Of a stretch of 64,000 bases of DNA, positions 22,540-34,246 are shown in pieces. The notes beneath the pieces are model-generated. The model worked only from the letters and a program-made list of their open reading frames with translations, was not told the origin of the DNA and ran no database searches. Within the stretch, counting starts at the first letter, position 1; each line of letters begins with the position of its first letter. Location of the stretch: contig OY747712.1 in the NCBI GenBank assembly GCA_963556495.2, positions 53,459,069-53,523,068 of the forward strand. Reading direction: 5' to 3'. Made by a program: the position numbers and the translations under genes. The DNA comes from Valencia hispanica. Taxonomy: Eukaryota > Chordata > Actinopteri > Cyprinodontiformes > Valenciidae.

Positions 22540-25500
22540 GTCATAGAGAGAGAGAGTTCTGACACTCCAATAGACTTCTATGGAAAGAGTGGAATGCGGA
22601 AGTCACGTGGGTCATGCAGGTGCAGATCATCATCAGATAGTTCCAAACAACAGAAGCTGCAGAAAGGAGGAGGTTCTGGTGACAGGATCATATGATTATA
22701 TTACAATGGAACGCCAGAAGTTTAATTACAAACGGACAGGAATTTAGGGGATTTATCAATAAATGCAAAACAAAACCAGTAATAATATGTATTCAGGAGA
22801 CATGGCTTAAACCTAATTTAGATTTTGTAATAAAAGGTTATGATAATGTACGTAGAGATAGAAAGGAAGGTAATGGAGGAGGATGTATAACATTACTAAA
22901 ACAAGGAACTCAGTATAGAGTTGTAAATATAGGAATCCAACTGGAATACATTGTAATTGAAATCTGGTCAAGAAATGGCAGCATCAAAGTAATCAATTTC
23001 CACAACCCGGGCAATAGACTCTTAAATATAGAAGAACTAGATAAACATTTAGAGGGAAAAGTAATTTGGTGGGGCGACTTTAACGCACACAGTACATTAT
23101 GGGGGAATAGTAATGATAGGAATGGGGCAATTATTGAGGAACTGATGGAAACAAAAAATTATGTATGTCTGAATGATGGAAGTGGTACAAGAATAAATGT
23201 TAGAACCGGTACAGAATCAGTAATTGACCTCACATTAGTGTCAGATTCATTAGCAGGTTTTTGTTCATGGCAGGTAATCAAACATACAACTATTGGTAGT
23301 GACCATTATCCTATAATGACCGAACTAGAGATTAATATAGAGCAATATGGTATATGGAATGTACAAAATTGGTGTTTCAGTAATGCAGATTGGGAAAATT
23401 TAAATTAATTTGTGATCAGGAAATGGAGAAAATTGATATGAATGTTGATGTTGATGCATTAAATGTTTCTGTTTGTAATGCAGTTTTGAAGGCAGCAAAC
23501 CAGGCAATAAAGAAGAAAGAAGGTAAAAGGAAAAAGAAGATAGTACCTTGGTGGACAAAGGATTGTGATAAAATGATTAAGGATTGAAATAAAGCTTTTG
23601 AAAAGTTAAAGAGGAATCACAGTTTTATGAATTTTATGGAGTATAAGAAATTACAGGCTAAGTTAAGAAGAACTGTTAAAAATGCAAAGAAGGAGTACTG
23701 GAGGGGTTTTTGTAATTCAGTGGGGAGGGAGACAAAAATACAAAATGTTTGGTTAATGATTAAGAGAATGAATGGTATAAGGAAAGAGTATGGATATCCA
23801 ATATTAAATGATGGTGAGGTAATAGCAATAAAAGACGAGGAGAAAGCTAATTTATTAGCAAAGACATTTGTTAAAGTTCATAGTTTAGATAATGTTAGTG
23901 AAGAAGGACAAAGAGGAAGAGAAAATACATTTATGGAAAATATAGAATTATTGCAACAAGTGGAAGATAATGATGACTTGTTAAATATTTTGTTTTCAAA
24001 AACAGAATTAAATCAAGTTTTACAAAAATCCAAATTATCAGCACCAGGAAAAGACCAAATTTGTTATATCATGATTAACCATATTATTGATAAAGCTAAG
24101 GAAATATTATTAGAGCTATATAATAGAGTTTGAGAGGGTGGGAAACTGCCGCGAAGCTGGAAGGAGGCAGTGGTAGTACCCATACGAAAACCAGGAAAAG
24201 ATAATACTAATCCAGGAAATTATAGACCAATAGCTTTGACATCTAATGTTTGTAAGATAATGGAGTGTATGATAAATAAAAGATTAATGTACTATATAGA
24301 AAAAAAGGATATATATCTAAATATCAAAGTGGTTTTAGAAGAGGTAGGAATACAATGGATTCTATTTTAAGTTTAGAACATGAAGTTAGGAGAGCACAAA
24401 TAAACAAAGAGAGTGTAGTGGCAGTATTTTTCGATAAGGAAAAAGCATATGATACAATGTGGAGAGAAGGGCTTCTAATTAAAATTAGAAAAATGCAAAT
24501 CAATGGACGAATGTTTAAATGGGTAAAGGATTTTTTAATGGGAAGACATATTAAAGTGAGAATTGGGAAGATTTTTTCTGAAAAGTTTCCTATGGAATAT
24601 GGTACACCACAGGAGAGTATAGTGAGTCCATTATTATTTTCTTTAATGATAAATGATGTTTTTAATGGTATAAAAGATGGGATGGGGTTCTCACTTTTTG
24701 CAGATGATGGGGCAATATGGAAAAGAGGAAAAAATGTAGAGTTTATTGTAAAGAAACTACAAGAAGCAATTGGTAAAGTGGAGGAATGGTCATACAAATG
24801 GGGTTTTAAGTTCTCTGTGGAAAAGACTAAGAAAATGTTCTTTACAAGGAAAAGAGTTAGAGAGGAACTTAAACTTAAGTTGTATGGTCAGGTGTTAGAA
24901 AGAGTAAATAAATTTTAATTCCTAGGTTTATGGTTTGATGAAAGGATAACATGGGGTGTACACATTCAGAGTATAATGGATAAAAGTAAAAAGGTGTTGA
25001 ATATAATGAGATGTTTAGTTAGGGAGTGAATGGGGGGCAGACAGGAAATCATTGAAGGCCATATATAATGGGTTGATTAGATCAGTGTTAGATAACAGGT
25101 GTGTAGCATACAATTCAGCAGCAAAAACGACTCTATTAAAATTAAACTCTATCCAGAATCAGGCACTAAGACTGTGTACAGGAGCATTTAAAACAACCCC
25201 GATAGCAGCTTTACAAGTAGAGACAGGTGAGATGCCAATAGAAATCAGAAGACAACAGATAGCTTTAAATTACTGGGCAAATCTTCAGGGTCAGAGACAA
25301 GATCATCCAACACAAGAAATACTAAAACCTTGCTGGGAGAAAGTAAAGAAGGAAACAAAAAGCTTTGGATGGACAATGACTAAAAAACATGTAGAACTCA
25401 AACTAGACCAGTTTAGAATCTGTTGCAGAGTTCCATTACCCGCTATTCCACCATGGATACTTCCTGAGGCATCAGTGGATTTAAATTTATTAGAGGAGGA

Positions 25501-26562
25501 GAAGATTCATAATAAATTCACATACAGTACAGGATTATATTGATAAGTATTATAATTATGTACAAATATATACAGATGCATCAAAGAATACAGCAGATCA
25601 TATTGGCATAGCTTTTATTATTCCTGAGTTTCACATCAAAGTAAAGAAAAGGGTAAATGACAAATTATCAGTGTACACAGTAGAAATGCTAGCAATTTTG
25701 TTCGCTATTCAATGGGTGGAAGAAAATAGACCATTAATGTCAATTATTTGTTCAGATTCAAGCTCATCATTAACCAGTTTACAATGCAGTCATTCAGAAA
25801 GCAGACCAGACATCCTTATAGAAATTCAGCAAACACTTTATAGGATAAATATGATGGGACTTACAGTCATTTTTTTGTGGATCCCAGCTCACTATGGAGT
25901 CAGAGGAAATGAAGAGGTTGATAGAATTGCAAAGTAAGCAACAATAAACCCATTGGTTGACTTGAATATTAACTTTGGTCAAAAAGAGATAAAGAGCATG
26001 ATAACGCAAGAAATGAAGAAAAAATGGCAAAAACAATGGGAGGAGGAAAAGACGGGACGATGGCTTTATAAAATTCAAAGAAGTGTAGGAGAAATGAGAA
26101 GCACTGGAAGGAGTAGGAGAGAGGAGGTGATTATTTCTAGATTGAGGTTTGGCCATACTGGTTTAAACAATACATTACTCATAATAGGGAAACATAATAC
26201 AGGAAAATGTGAACACTGTGGTGAATAAGAAACTATAAATCATGTTATATTACAATGTCAGAAATACCAGGTAGAAAGAAGAAAATTAATCCAAAACTTA
26301 AGTAAGATGAAAATGAAACTAGACCTTATTGATCTTTTGAGAAAGGACTTGAAAAGTGAGTATTATCAGGTTTTATTTAGGTTTTTCAAAGAAAGTAGAA
26401 TATTTGGGAGGATTTGAGTTTTTTAGTTTGTTTGTTTTTTAGTTTTTATTTAGGTTTTTGTTTTTGAGTGTCGTTCCAGTCCACACTCCACACTAGTTGG
26501 TGGCGGTAATGCACCATTTGTTGTTTGCCAACCGCCAATAAAAATCAGAAGAAGAAGAACAG
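22540..26562 (+). mobile_element. I-superfamily (Nimb-like) LINE with RNase H
   Basis: A decayed LINE that retains endonuclease, RT and RNase H regions in order. Its 3' UTR contains GGTGGCGGTAATGCACC and GCCAACCGCCAATAAAAAT, then an (AGA)n tail at about 26546-26560. An RNase H domain after RT is a mark of the I superfamily, and the GGTGGCGGTAATGC tail is one I associate with teleost members. The 5' boundary is uncertain because the sequence between 22534 and 22690 is not matched elsewhere in the window. Confidence 0.75.
22692..26228 (+). pseudogene. I-type LINE ORF2 relic: endonuclease, RT, RNase H
   Basis: ATG 22692 opens an endonuclease of about 230 residues with ILQWNARSL, IICIQETWL, GGGCITLLK, IWWGDFNAHSTLWG and GSDHYPIMTE. 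A frameshift near 23400 and stops at 23585 and 24131 follow. RT pieces are NYRPIALTSNVCKIME (24170-24370) and, in 24355-24918, motif A VFFDKEKAYDTMW, motif B YGTPQESIVSPLLFS (normally PQGSV) and motif C LFADDGAIW. Further stops fall near 24916 and 25027. RNase H lies at 25671-25937, with VEMLAILFAIQW, IICSDSSSSL and FLWIPAHYGVRGNEEVD. A Cys-His end CEHCGE follows at 26209-26228. At least six breaks make it non-functional. Confidence 0.8.
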
Positions 26563-27458
26563 CAGCTGCATCATTGACCGCAGCATAAATGGAGATACTA
26601 TCAGTAAAGAAAAATGTGATCATAAAGATGAGAAATTATTTCTTTATTTTTCAGTTAAACCACATAGGCCTGAGTGCAATGAACTGCTGAAGCATATGGC
26701 CCACAGGATCACCAAGTTAACAAGATATGTTTTCTTGTTTTGTGTCCTCCAAAATAATAAGAACTGAATCAAGACATTTGAAGAACAGTACTTGAACACC
26801 ATAACCTTTTATAAACTTGAAATTTACTGTAGAACTGTTCATTTGCACTTGTTTTACAAGTGTGTAATCGTGATGAAGTAGAGAATATAATCTCTTTTTA
26901 ACAGACAATTTAAGAATTATTAACAATAACATCAGCCTAAATAAATAACTAGAAGAGTAACTAAAAAAGTCTTATAGATCTATTTCAGGTAACACTGCGT
27001 TGCATTCATGTCCATCTTCCTGTTTTCAGATGAGTTGCTGAACGGAGAGCTGATCGGTGATCAGGTTTGGTGGAACTTCCCCAGTTCTGTCAGTGATGGA
27101 GCAATAAATAAGTTGGTAAGTGGAATGGTGGAGTGCTGGAGGTGACTGGGTGGTGATGGGGAGGCTGTCAAAATAAAATCAAAATGATCAGAAATTACTT
27201 TATTTCATACCAAAACTAATGCAAGCATTGCAATTATTTTATTTTATTCCCTGAACATGCCAAGACTATGTATGATTAAAATAACGTATGTAGAATCAGT
27301 GATATTAAAATAAAAGGGGGAAAAAAACCCCTCCAAAACATACCATATATATATATATTGGTGTTGAAGTTGCTGTGGGTGGGTGGGGGCTTTTTACAAA
27401 AAAGAGACCAAGTTCCTCCATGGCAACAATCAAGGTGTTTGGTGGGGGCTTGCTTGTT
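26563..27458. other. Unassigned stretch with one splice-flanked frame
   Basis: At 27030-27115 a CCTGTTTTCAG acceptor precedes, and a GTAAGTG donor follows, a 28-codon open frame (ELLNGELIGDQVWWNFP start). This looks like an internal exon on the plus strand. I could not identify it, nor find partners in phase: candidate acceptors at 43388 and 43652 do not give a convincing join. The rest of the stretch is AT-rich and shows nothing. Confidence 0.2.
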
Positions 27459-28076
27459 GTGCTATCTGATGCTGTTTTTTCTTTTTTGTTTGGCTTTTAC
27501 TTCCAAGATGCCCAGTATTGGACAGCACTTTTTTTCTCTCTTATGGAAGATCTGTTTTGCTGCAATTTGTAGGCTCAGCCTGATGAATCTGCTGGTTATT
27601 TTTTGTTTCACATCATGACATGCAGGGAGCATGCTTTCTAACAGACTTGCTTCTCTCTCTAGGGTGTCCATGGTATTTGGGAGCTCCATGAGAGATGCAT
27701 CAGACCTCGTTCGGAAAAGCTCATCCCCTTTTTGGACCAGACCAAAGGCCTCATGTGATGGTCGACACAGCACTCCTGGTTTGAATTCCTTCAGTGTCAA
27801 TAGGGTATGGTGCTCTCCTTCTGGACTGTCATCATTTTTGCTTTATTGAACTACAGCATCCATCACAGATGTTGGAATGTTTCATTTGTTTACAATGTAT
27901 CCTGTAAGATGGTACAGAATACAGGTTTCACTGTTGATGAGATCAGGAGTACCTGTGTTTCCAATCAAATGGTCCACACTCAGGCCAGGACTGGGACATG
28001 TCTCCTTAATGTCCAGGTACCCTGCCGTGACCCCCCTAATAACTTCCTGATTTGACTGCCATAAGAAAATGCCCAA
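27459..28076 (-). pseudogene. P-element/THAP9-like transposase, C-terminal relic
   Basis: On the minus strand, frame 28076-27882 ends with CILYHLTGYIVNK. This fits the conserved LxYxAGYVxxK motif near the end of P-element-type transposases. A CDGCC zinc-like motif follows in a shifted frame near 27860. Frame 27800-27462 then encodes TLKEFKPGVLCRPSHEAF to FHKREKKC. Together with the block at 42997-43239 it follows the order seen in THAP9-like proteins. Two frameshifts are needed, so it is a relic. The assignment rests on a few motifs and is moderately sure. Confidence 0.5.
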
Positions 28077-28082
28077 CAGAAA

Positions 28083-29175
28083 TTGATTGGAGTGCCTGGT
28101 GAAGTTCCACTGGTGTTGGAACAGGATTTGCCACGGCCAAAATTAAATGGATTAATAGTTAAGCCAGTAAAAGCAAATTATGGAAAGCTCATAAAAATAA
28201 ATACAACTTTGACTGAACAGAAAAATAAATCTATTAAATGTGGTTTATTAAACATAAGATCTCTCTCCTCAAAGACTTTGTTAGTAAATGACTTGATTTG
28301 TGATAATCACATTGATTTCCTTTGTCTCACAGAAACATGGTTGCAGCAGGAGGATTATGTCAGTATAAATGAGTCAACTCCTTCCAGTCATTTAAATTTT
28401 CACATTCCTAGAAATACTGGGCGAGGGGGAGGAGTTGCAACCATTTTCCGTTCTGATTTACTAATTAGTCCCAGACCAATTGATAGCTACAGTTCTTTTG
28501 AACATCTAACCCTTAATTTTCCTCATCCAAGTTGCAAAACATTAAGACCATTTTTGTTTGTGGTTTTGTATCGTCCACCAGGCACTTACTCTCAATTCTT
28601 GGATCAGATCTCACATTTTTTATCTGATTTTAGTGTTAAATACTGATAGGGTTATTATAGTGGGGGACTTCAATATTCATGTGGATACTGAAAGTGATAG
28701 CCTAAATGCAGCCTTTAATGCTATTTTAGACTCAATTGGCTTTACTCAAAAAGTACAGGGATCGACCAACACTGGTAAACACACTTTGGACCTTGTACTG
28801 ACATACGGTATTGAGTGTGAGGAAATAACAGTTCACCCACATAACCCGGTCCTGTCTGACCACTTCTTAATAACTTTTGAATTTACTTTAACTGACCATC
28901 TTAAATCTGAAAGAAAATTTCATTATAGTAGAGCTTTATCAGAGAATGCTGTAACAATTTTTAAAGAATCTGTTCCATTCTTACTTTCCTTAGTGTCTCA
29001 GGGTAACGCAGTGGATGGCAGCAATTCTATCTCTAACCCTTCAGAAATTGATGGTCTGGTTCACAGCGTTACGTCCTCATTGCGTTTGGCATTAGATAGT
29101 GTAGCCCCCTTAAAAAAGAAAGTGGCTAGCCATAGGAGGCTGACTCCTTGGTTCAACGCAGAGTTGCGTACTTTA
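28083..29175 (+). pseudogene. L2-A endonuclease domain, one frameshift, truncated by LINE-B
   Basis: The frame encodes [20 protein letters not shown], the catalytic FLCLTETWL motif, [10 protein letters not shown] and [10 protein letters not shown] one-base insertion near 28640 shifts the frame to VIIVGDFNIHVDTESD, HTLDLVLTYGI and SDHFLITFEF. It continues to TPWFNAELRTL, where LINE-B interrupts. The start at 28083 is not ATG and is not asserted. The true ORF start may lie upstream or be lost. Confidence 0.8.
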
Positions 29176-29366
29176 GGCAAGGCAAGGCAATTTTATTTGT
29201 ATAGCACACTTTCAACAGCAGGGTAATTCAAGGTGCTTTACATGATTTGGTGATTTAAAAAAACACATAAAAGAAACACACATTACACATGATACACAAT
29301 AAAGCAAGAGAAAAATAAAAAAAGCAAGAGAGCATGAACACATTACATACATATGACATCAAGCAT

Positions 29367-30690
29367 TTACTCAAAGGCAATTCTAAACAGATGGGTTTTT
29401 AGTCTCGATTTAAAGCAGTTCAGAGTTTCAGCAGCTCTACACTCGTCAGGAAGTCTGTTCCAGATAAGGGGAGCATAAAAAGTCAAAGCTGCTTCTCCAT
29501 GTTTAGTTCTGAGTCTAGGGATGTTTAGTAGGCTAGAGTTGGAGGACCTGAGTGGTCTTGGTGGTTGGTACCATGACAACAGGTCTTCAACATATTTTGG
29601 TGCTAAGCCATGTAATGATTTATAAACTAGTAAAAGTATTTTAAAGTCTATTCTCTGAGCTACAGGGAGCCAGTGTAAGGACTTTAGAACTGGGGTGATG
29701 TGCTCTACTTTCCTGGTTCTAGTGAGGACGCGAGCGGCAGCGTTCTGGATCAGCTGCAGCTGTCTGATTGACTTTTTAGGCAGACCTGTGAAGATGCTGT
29801 TGCAGTAATCAATCCGACAAAAGATAAACGCATGGATGAGTTTTTCTAGGTCGTGTTGCAAAATCAGTCCTTTAATCCTAGAGATGTTCTTCAGGTGATA
29901 GAACGCTGACCTTGTTATTGCCTTTATGTGACCCTGGAGGTTCAGGTCTGAGTCCATTACTACACCTAGGTTTCGAACCTGATCAGTAGTTTCTAGCTGT
30001 ATTAATTGAAGCTGTGTGCTGACTCTTGATCGTTCCTCCTTGGGTCCAAAAATAATCACTTCAGTTTTGTTTCTATTCAGCTGGAGAAAGTTATGGCACA
30101 TCCATCCATTTATTTGGTCAATGCATTGATTTAGGGTTTGAATGGGTTCAGAGTCACCTGGTGACATTGTAATGTAGAGCTGAGTGTCATCTGCGTAGTT
30201 ATGGTAACTAATGTTATTGGTTGCTATAATCTTGCCTAGTGGGAGCATGTAGATATTAAATAAGAGGGGCCCCAGGATGGAGCCCTGGGGCACCCCACAT
30301 GTGATTTCTGTTCGTTCTGATGAAAAGTTTCCTATTGAAACATAGAAGTCCCTGTTCTTTAGGTAAGACTCGAACCAGCCAAGTACTGTACCAGAGAGTC
30401 CGACCCAGCTCTCCAGTCGTTCCAAAAAAAATATCATGATCAACAGTGTCAAATGCTGCACTGAGGTCCAACAGAACCAGCACTGTGGTTTTTCCACAGT
30501 CTGTATTTATGCGGGTGTCATTAAATACTTTGACGAGGACAGTCTCGGTGCTGTGGTGAGTGCGGAAACCAGACTGAAAAGCATCAAAACGGTTTGTCAT
30601 TGTTATGAAGCCATTTAACTGCTGAAACACAGCTTTTTCAATAATCTTACTGATGAATGGGAGATTAGAGATTGGCCTGTGGTTCTGCAT
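29367..30690 (-). pseudogene. LINE-B reverse transcriptase, C-terminal two-thirds
   Basis: Starts with [19 protein letters not shown], then GFRTHHSTETVLVKVFND and motif [17 protein letters not shown] frameshift follows at a run of eight A/T near 30424-30431. The next frame gives motif [21 protein letters not shown] and motif [12 protein letters not shown], then the L2-type C-terminus [19 protein letters not shown] and [12 protein letters not shown], and stops at 29367. The catalytic residues are intact. The single shift in the homopolymer is the only break in this part. Confidence 0.85.
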
Positions 30691-30778
30691 TAACGTGTTG
30701 TCCAGATTTTTCTTCTTTAGCAGTGGTTTAATAACTGCTGTTTTTAAAGCCTGAGGGAAGACACCCTATAGCAGTGAT

Positions 30779-31141
30779 TGTTAGGTAAAATAATAATGTT
30801 GTATTATTATTTTCTTAGGGTGTCTTTCTAATGTACTTTTTAAATGTCATTTTGGTTTCAGTCACATGCTCATTTGCATGACATCCTGTTCTTTTAATAT
30901 GTTAATGAAGTGTGACTAAATAAAGAGAGACTGCAGAGGGGGTGCTCTTGGAGACCAGAGACTATGAGACTGGGAGGCTGAGAACAGACAGACACGGTTG
31001 GCTCATTCCTTATAGTATTTTCCTGGTCTCCCTCTGCAGAACTGATTATCCACATCTACCTCTGCAGAGCTTATTGACTCCATATTCTCTCCGACCTTTG
31101 TGTGTGATTCTTTGTAGGTCAACCACTTTTTTAACCTATCA
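30779..31141 (+). repeat. 5' LTR of the endogenous retrovirus
   Basis: Begins TGTTAGG and ends CCTATCA, the expected short inverted TG...CA ends. The 3' LTR ends in CCTAACA, so this copy has one substitution in its terminus. An AATAAA-like AAATAAAG at about 30918 could be the polyadenylation signal, but no TATA box could be assigned. Confidence 0.85.
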
Positions 31142-31144
31142 TCT

Positions 31145-31159
31145 TGGTGCCGTGACTCG
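31145..31159 (+). other. Retroviral primer-binding site, tRNA-His
   Basis: TGGTGCCGTGACTCG lies three bases after the LTR and is complementary to the 3' end of tRNA-His. This primer is best known from HERV-H-type class I elements. The match breaks after 15 bases. Confidence 0.75.
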
Positions 31160-32050
31160 ACGTACGGAGCACTCCCGCTGGTGGTCTCCGTCGAAGGGCG
31201 GTTCTTGACGTCCAGATCGCTGAATTCCTGCACTGGCCGGCTGCATAACTTCCACGAGGACCCCCTGCGCGTGCTCCCGTGCGATCGATTCGGTTTGAAT
31301 CACTCGCTTAGGGGAGAGATTGTGAGTATGTCTTTTTTTTTTTTTTTTTTTACGTGTCCTGTTTGGCAGTGTGGAGCTCAGAATTGGTGTCTGAGTACCA
31401 AGTAGAAGCCCAACAGATTTACTTTCACAAGCGGAGCAGTACAGCTTTTGCTATAGTACTCCACTTGATTTATGTGTGAAAAATCTTTATTATGAATTGT
31501 TGGGGTTTTTAATTCCTGATGTTGTGGACACAGAGACGGAAAATTAAGGAGAAGAAAGAAAGAAGATGAAGAAGAGAGGTAGGAAACAAAATGTCATGAG
31601 AGAGGGTGAGTTGAAAATACAAGAGAGGAAGGGGAACAAAGAAAACACAGGAAAACATTGAAGTCTGCCTCCATAGGACGGCAGAGAGAGGGGGAAAAAC
31701 AAAACACGAAAAAGGAACATCGACAAACCCAACCAAACATTGTGAACTTAAGAATTACACAACCACATCACACAAAAATAGATATAAAAACACAACAACA
31801 ATGTCACAGAAAAACTCATGGTACCGATTAATCAAGCTCTAGTAATGATAACCTCAGCCCAAGAATATATCCTTAAACACCAGAGACGTCTTTTTTGTGC
31901 ACCTTCACATTTAAAAAACCCCAAAAACAATTCTAAGATAGTCAGGGTATATTCTGCTGTTTGGGCCTAAAGGACGCTTTAGCCTCTCTGATAAAATATC
32001 AGGTGTTGATCCTTAAGTGATTAATGCGTTAATTACTACAGCAAAAGGGT

Positions 32051-32144
32051 GTAACGGACCAGGTTTGCGAACCGGTCCACCTTGCTGGGAAACGGTTGTA
32101 ACGGGTTAGGTTTGCGAGCCAATCCACCTCGCTGGGAAATAAAG
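32051..32144 (+). repeat. 47-bp tandem duplication in the retroviral leader
   Basis: Two imperfect copies with a 47-base period share GTAACGG, AGGTTTGCGA, CCAC and CGCTGGGAAA-like blocks. The leader from 31160 to 32670 is unusually long and otherwise shows no ORF. The duplicated block could be part of a packaging or RNA structure, which is speculative. Confidence 0.55.
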
Positions 32145-32670
32145 CACGCCAGTGTATGGGAGTAAAAACACAAACAGCAGAATCAAAACGATATACCGCA
32201 CCCCAGGTGGGTAGAGTAAGATAGGCACAGGACATAATCTTTATGTATGCCAGTCTAACCTGAAACCTAACGGTGTTAACGTACGGTTTGACGTGCACTA
32301 CAAGAGACGTTCTGTGCGGAATTATAGGTTACACAACACATCCTTAGATTAAGAAAGCCATAAAACGGCTCAATCTAGTTGCACAAAAGAGACACTTAGA
32401 GTAAAAACTATACGATCCAGTTTTAGCAGAATTTGATTATAATTAAAAATCTCAAATAAATGACCAAAAAATTATTTTAATTAATTAAAGAATAAATGAC
32501 TAACTTTAACTAATCGACAGACTGATTTAATAGTTCTTGCTTTTTCATTCACCTTAATCTTAATATTAATAATTGTCGTTATCCTCCTAGAACTATTTGG
32601 TATTCTGACACTAGACTTTACCAGACCAATTAATAGAACCCATTAAGGGTTATATAAAAACAACGCAAAG

Positions 32671-34246
32671 ATGGGAAACGATGTTTCCACCGACAAATTA
32701 GAGGGAGATTCAAAGTATATGCATAAAAAAGGACCCCGAAAATCTTCAGTTTCTGACAAAATGGCGCAAAAAGTATAAAGTAGACGGGAAACTTAAAGGA
32801 AATCAATGGAAAGAACTGGTATGTGTTCTCGAAGCAAAAACACTTATCGCTACAGGTAAAAAGAAAAACCTTAAACAGACACAGTTAAAAATAGCACGTG
32901 TGTGGGCTGATGAAACAGAGAAAAGGAAGCAAAATATAAAAAACAGGAAAAAAAACAAAGGCTCTAAAGATGAGGCTTTTCTTATGAAAAAGCTCGGTGA
33001 CGAACTCACACTGTGTCCTCCTCCTTATGCACCTCTACCTACAGCCCAGACAGACCCCCCTGGGGCTGTTGGAGGAGTACCTTATGCACCTCCACCAACA
33101 CCCCCATCAGACCAGCCGGGGGCTTTAGGGGAAGGTCTATATCCTCCTGTTCCAAGAGATCAATTTGCAATTGAAGAAAAAACAGATGGTACCACAATAA
33201 AACAAAGACTTAGAATTACAAAGAAGTCAGGTCCAAAAAAAACTGAGGATAAGTCTTATGAGAGTGAACCAGAGGACTCAATAGATGTTAACCCTATGAT
33301 TCAAGTACCATCTGCCAATGGCACTCCGAGATATGTTTTTAGACCATGGTCACTTAAAGACGTTAAAGAGGTTGTAGAACAAATCACTAGCCATAAGGAG
33401 GATCCAGAAAAATGGACAGAGGATATGGTTGATGTGGTCAAATCCTACCGGTTAAACGGTCATGAATTAGGACAGGCTATGGCTGCATCGTTGGGAAAAG
33501 ACTGGCACCATGTAGGAGGAAATTACACAGGAAGAGATGATGCCGGAGTTGTGTTACAATTTCAGAATGATTTCCAGGGAGCACTAAAGCAACAATTCGA
33601 TGCAGTAGCGGTTAAAGTTCGTGCACAGTTTAAAAAGAAACCAGATTATGGGCATATGGCCTCCATAAAACAGAAGCCTGGGGAAACTGTAGATGATTTT
33701 AAATACAGATACCAAAAAGAACATGATATCCACAGTGGCCTAACTAAAGAGTGTGGTGATGAGACCCCATATATGCGGCATTTGTGTAATGGTCTGCTAC
33801 ATAGTTTCCACCCCACTATCACTAATTGGATTAAAAATCACCTTCTGACATGGAAAACTTGCGACCTTACTACCCTTATCGCCAATGCACGTTTTGCAGA
33901 AGGTGTCATGGAAAGAAAGGGGAAGAAACCAAAACCTCCAGACTCCGACACACAGGTATTTCACACCCAGCTTGAAGATGATGAGGGGGAAGTTTATTAT
34001 CAAAGTGACAACCACAACAAAGGAAGGGGGTTTAGACCACGAAGGAATACACATCATTACACACTCCAGGGTTCATGGAGAAATCAAGGTGGCCACACTG
34101 CCCCCACGTGTTGGATCTGCGGGAAAGTAGGCCACATTTCAAATGAATGTAGCAGAGACAGAGGCCGAGAAGGGGGCAGAGGGCGAGGTCAGATCCATAC
34201 ACAGGGTTCAACTGCCCCAGATCACTCGCGGTTCACACAGCAATGA
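32671..34246 (+). pseudogene. Retroviral gag (matrix, capsid, nucleocapsid), one frameshift
   Basis: ATG 32671 begins MGND, a Gly-2 start compatible with N-myristoylation of matrix. The reading frame is broken in an A-rich run near 32725-32735. The rest is open from before 32900 to TGA 34244-34246. A Pro-rich region holds a PPPY late-domain motif near 33024. Capsid follows (WSLKDVKEVVEQIT region), and the nucleocapsid has one CCHC knuckle, CWICGKVGHISNEC, near 34110-34150. One CCHC box is the gamma/epsilon pattern. The gag stop is TGA followed by CTAG, in the same frame as the protease, which points to expression of pol by stop-codon readthrough. Confidence 0.85.

Noticed and set aside
27358..27618. 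Plus-strand frames at 27.4 kb
   Set aside because: They are shadows of the minus-strand P-like transposase relic.
31500..31740. Minus-strand frames of 60-75 codons rich in Phe/Leu
   Set aside because: They are the complement of a purine-rich leader stretch; no motif.
32510..32640. Mitochondrial-like hydrophobic coding piece in the retroviral leader
   Set aside because: The resemblance is limited to a Leu/Ile-rich stretch in one frame and is probably AT-rich chance.
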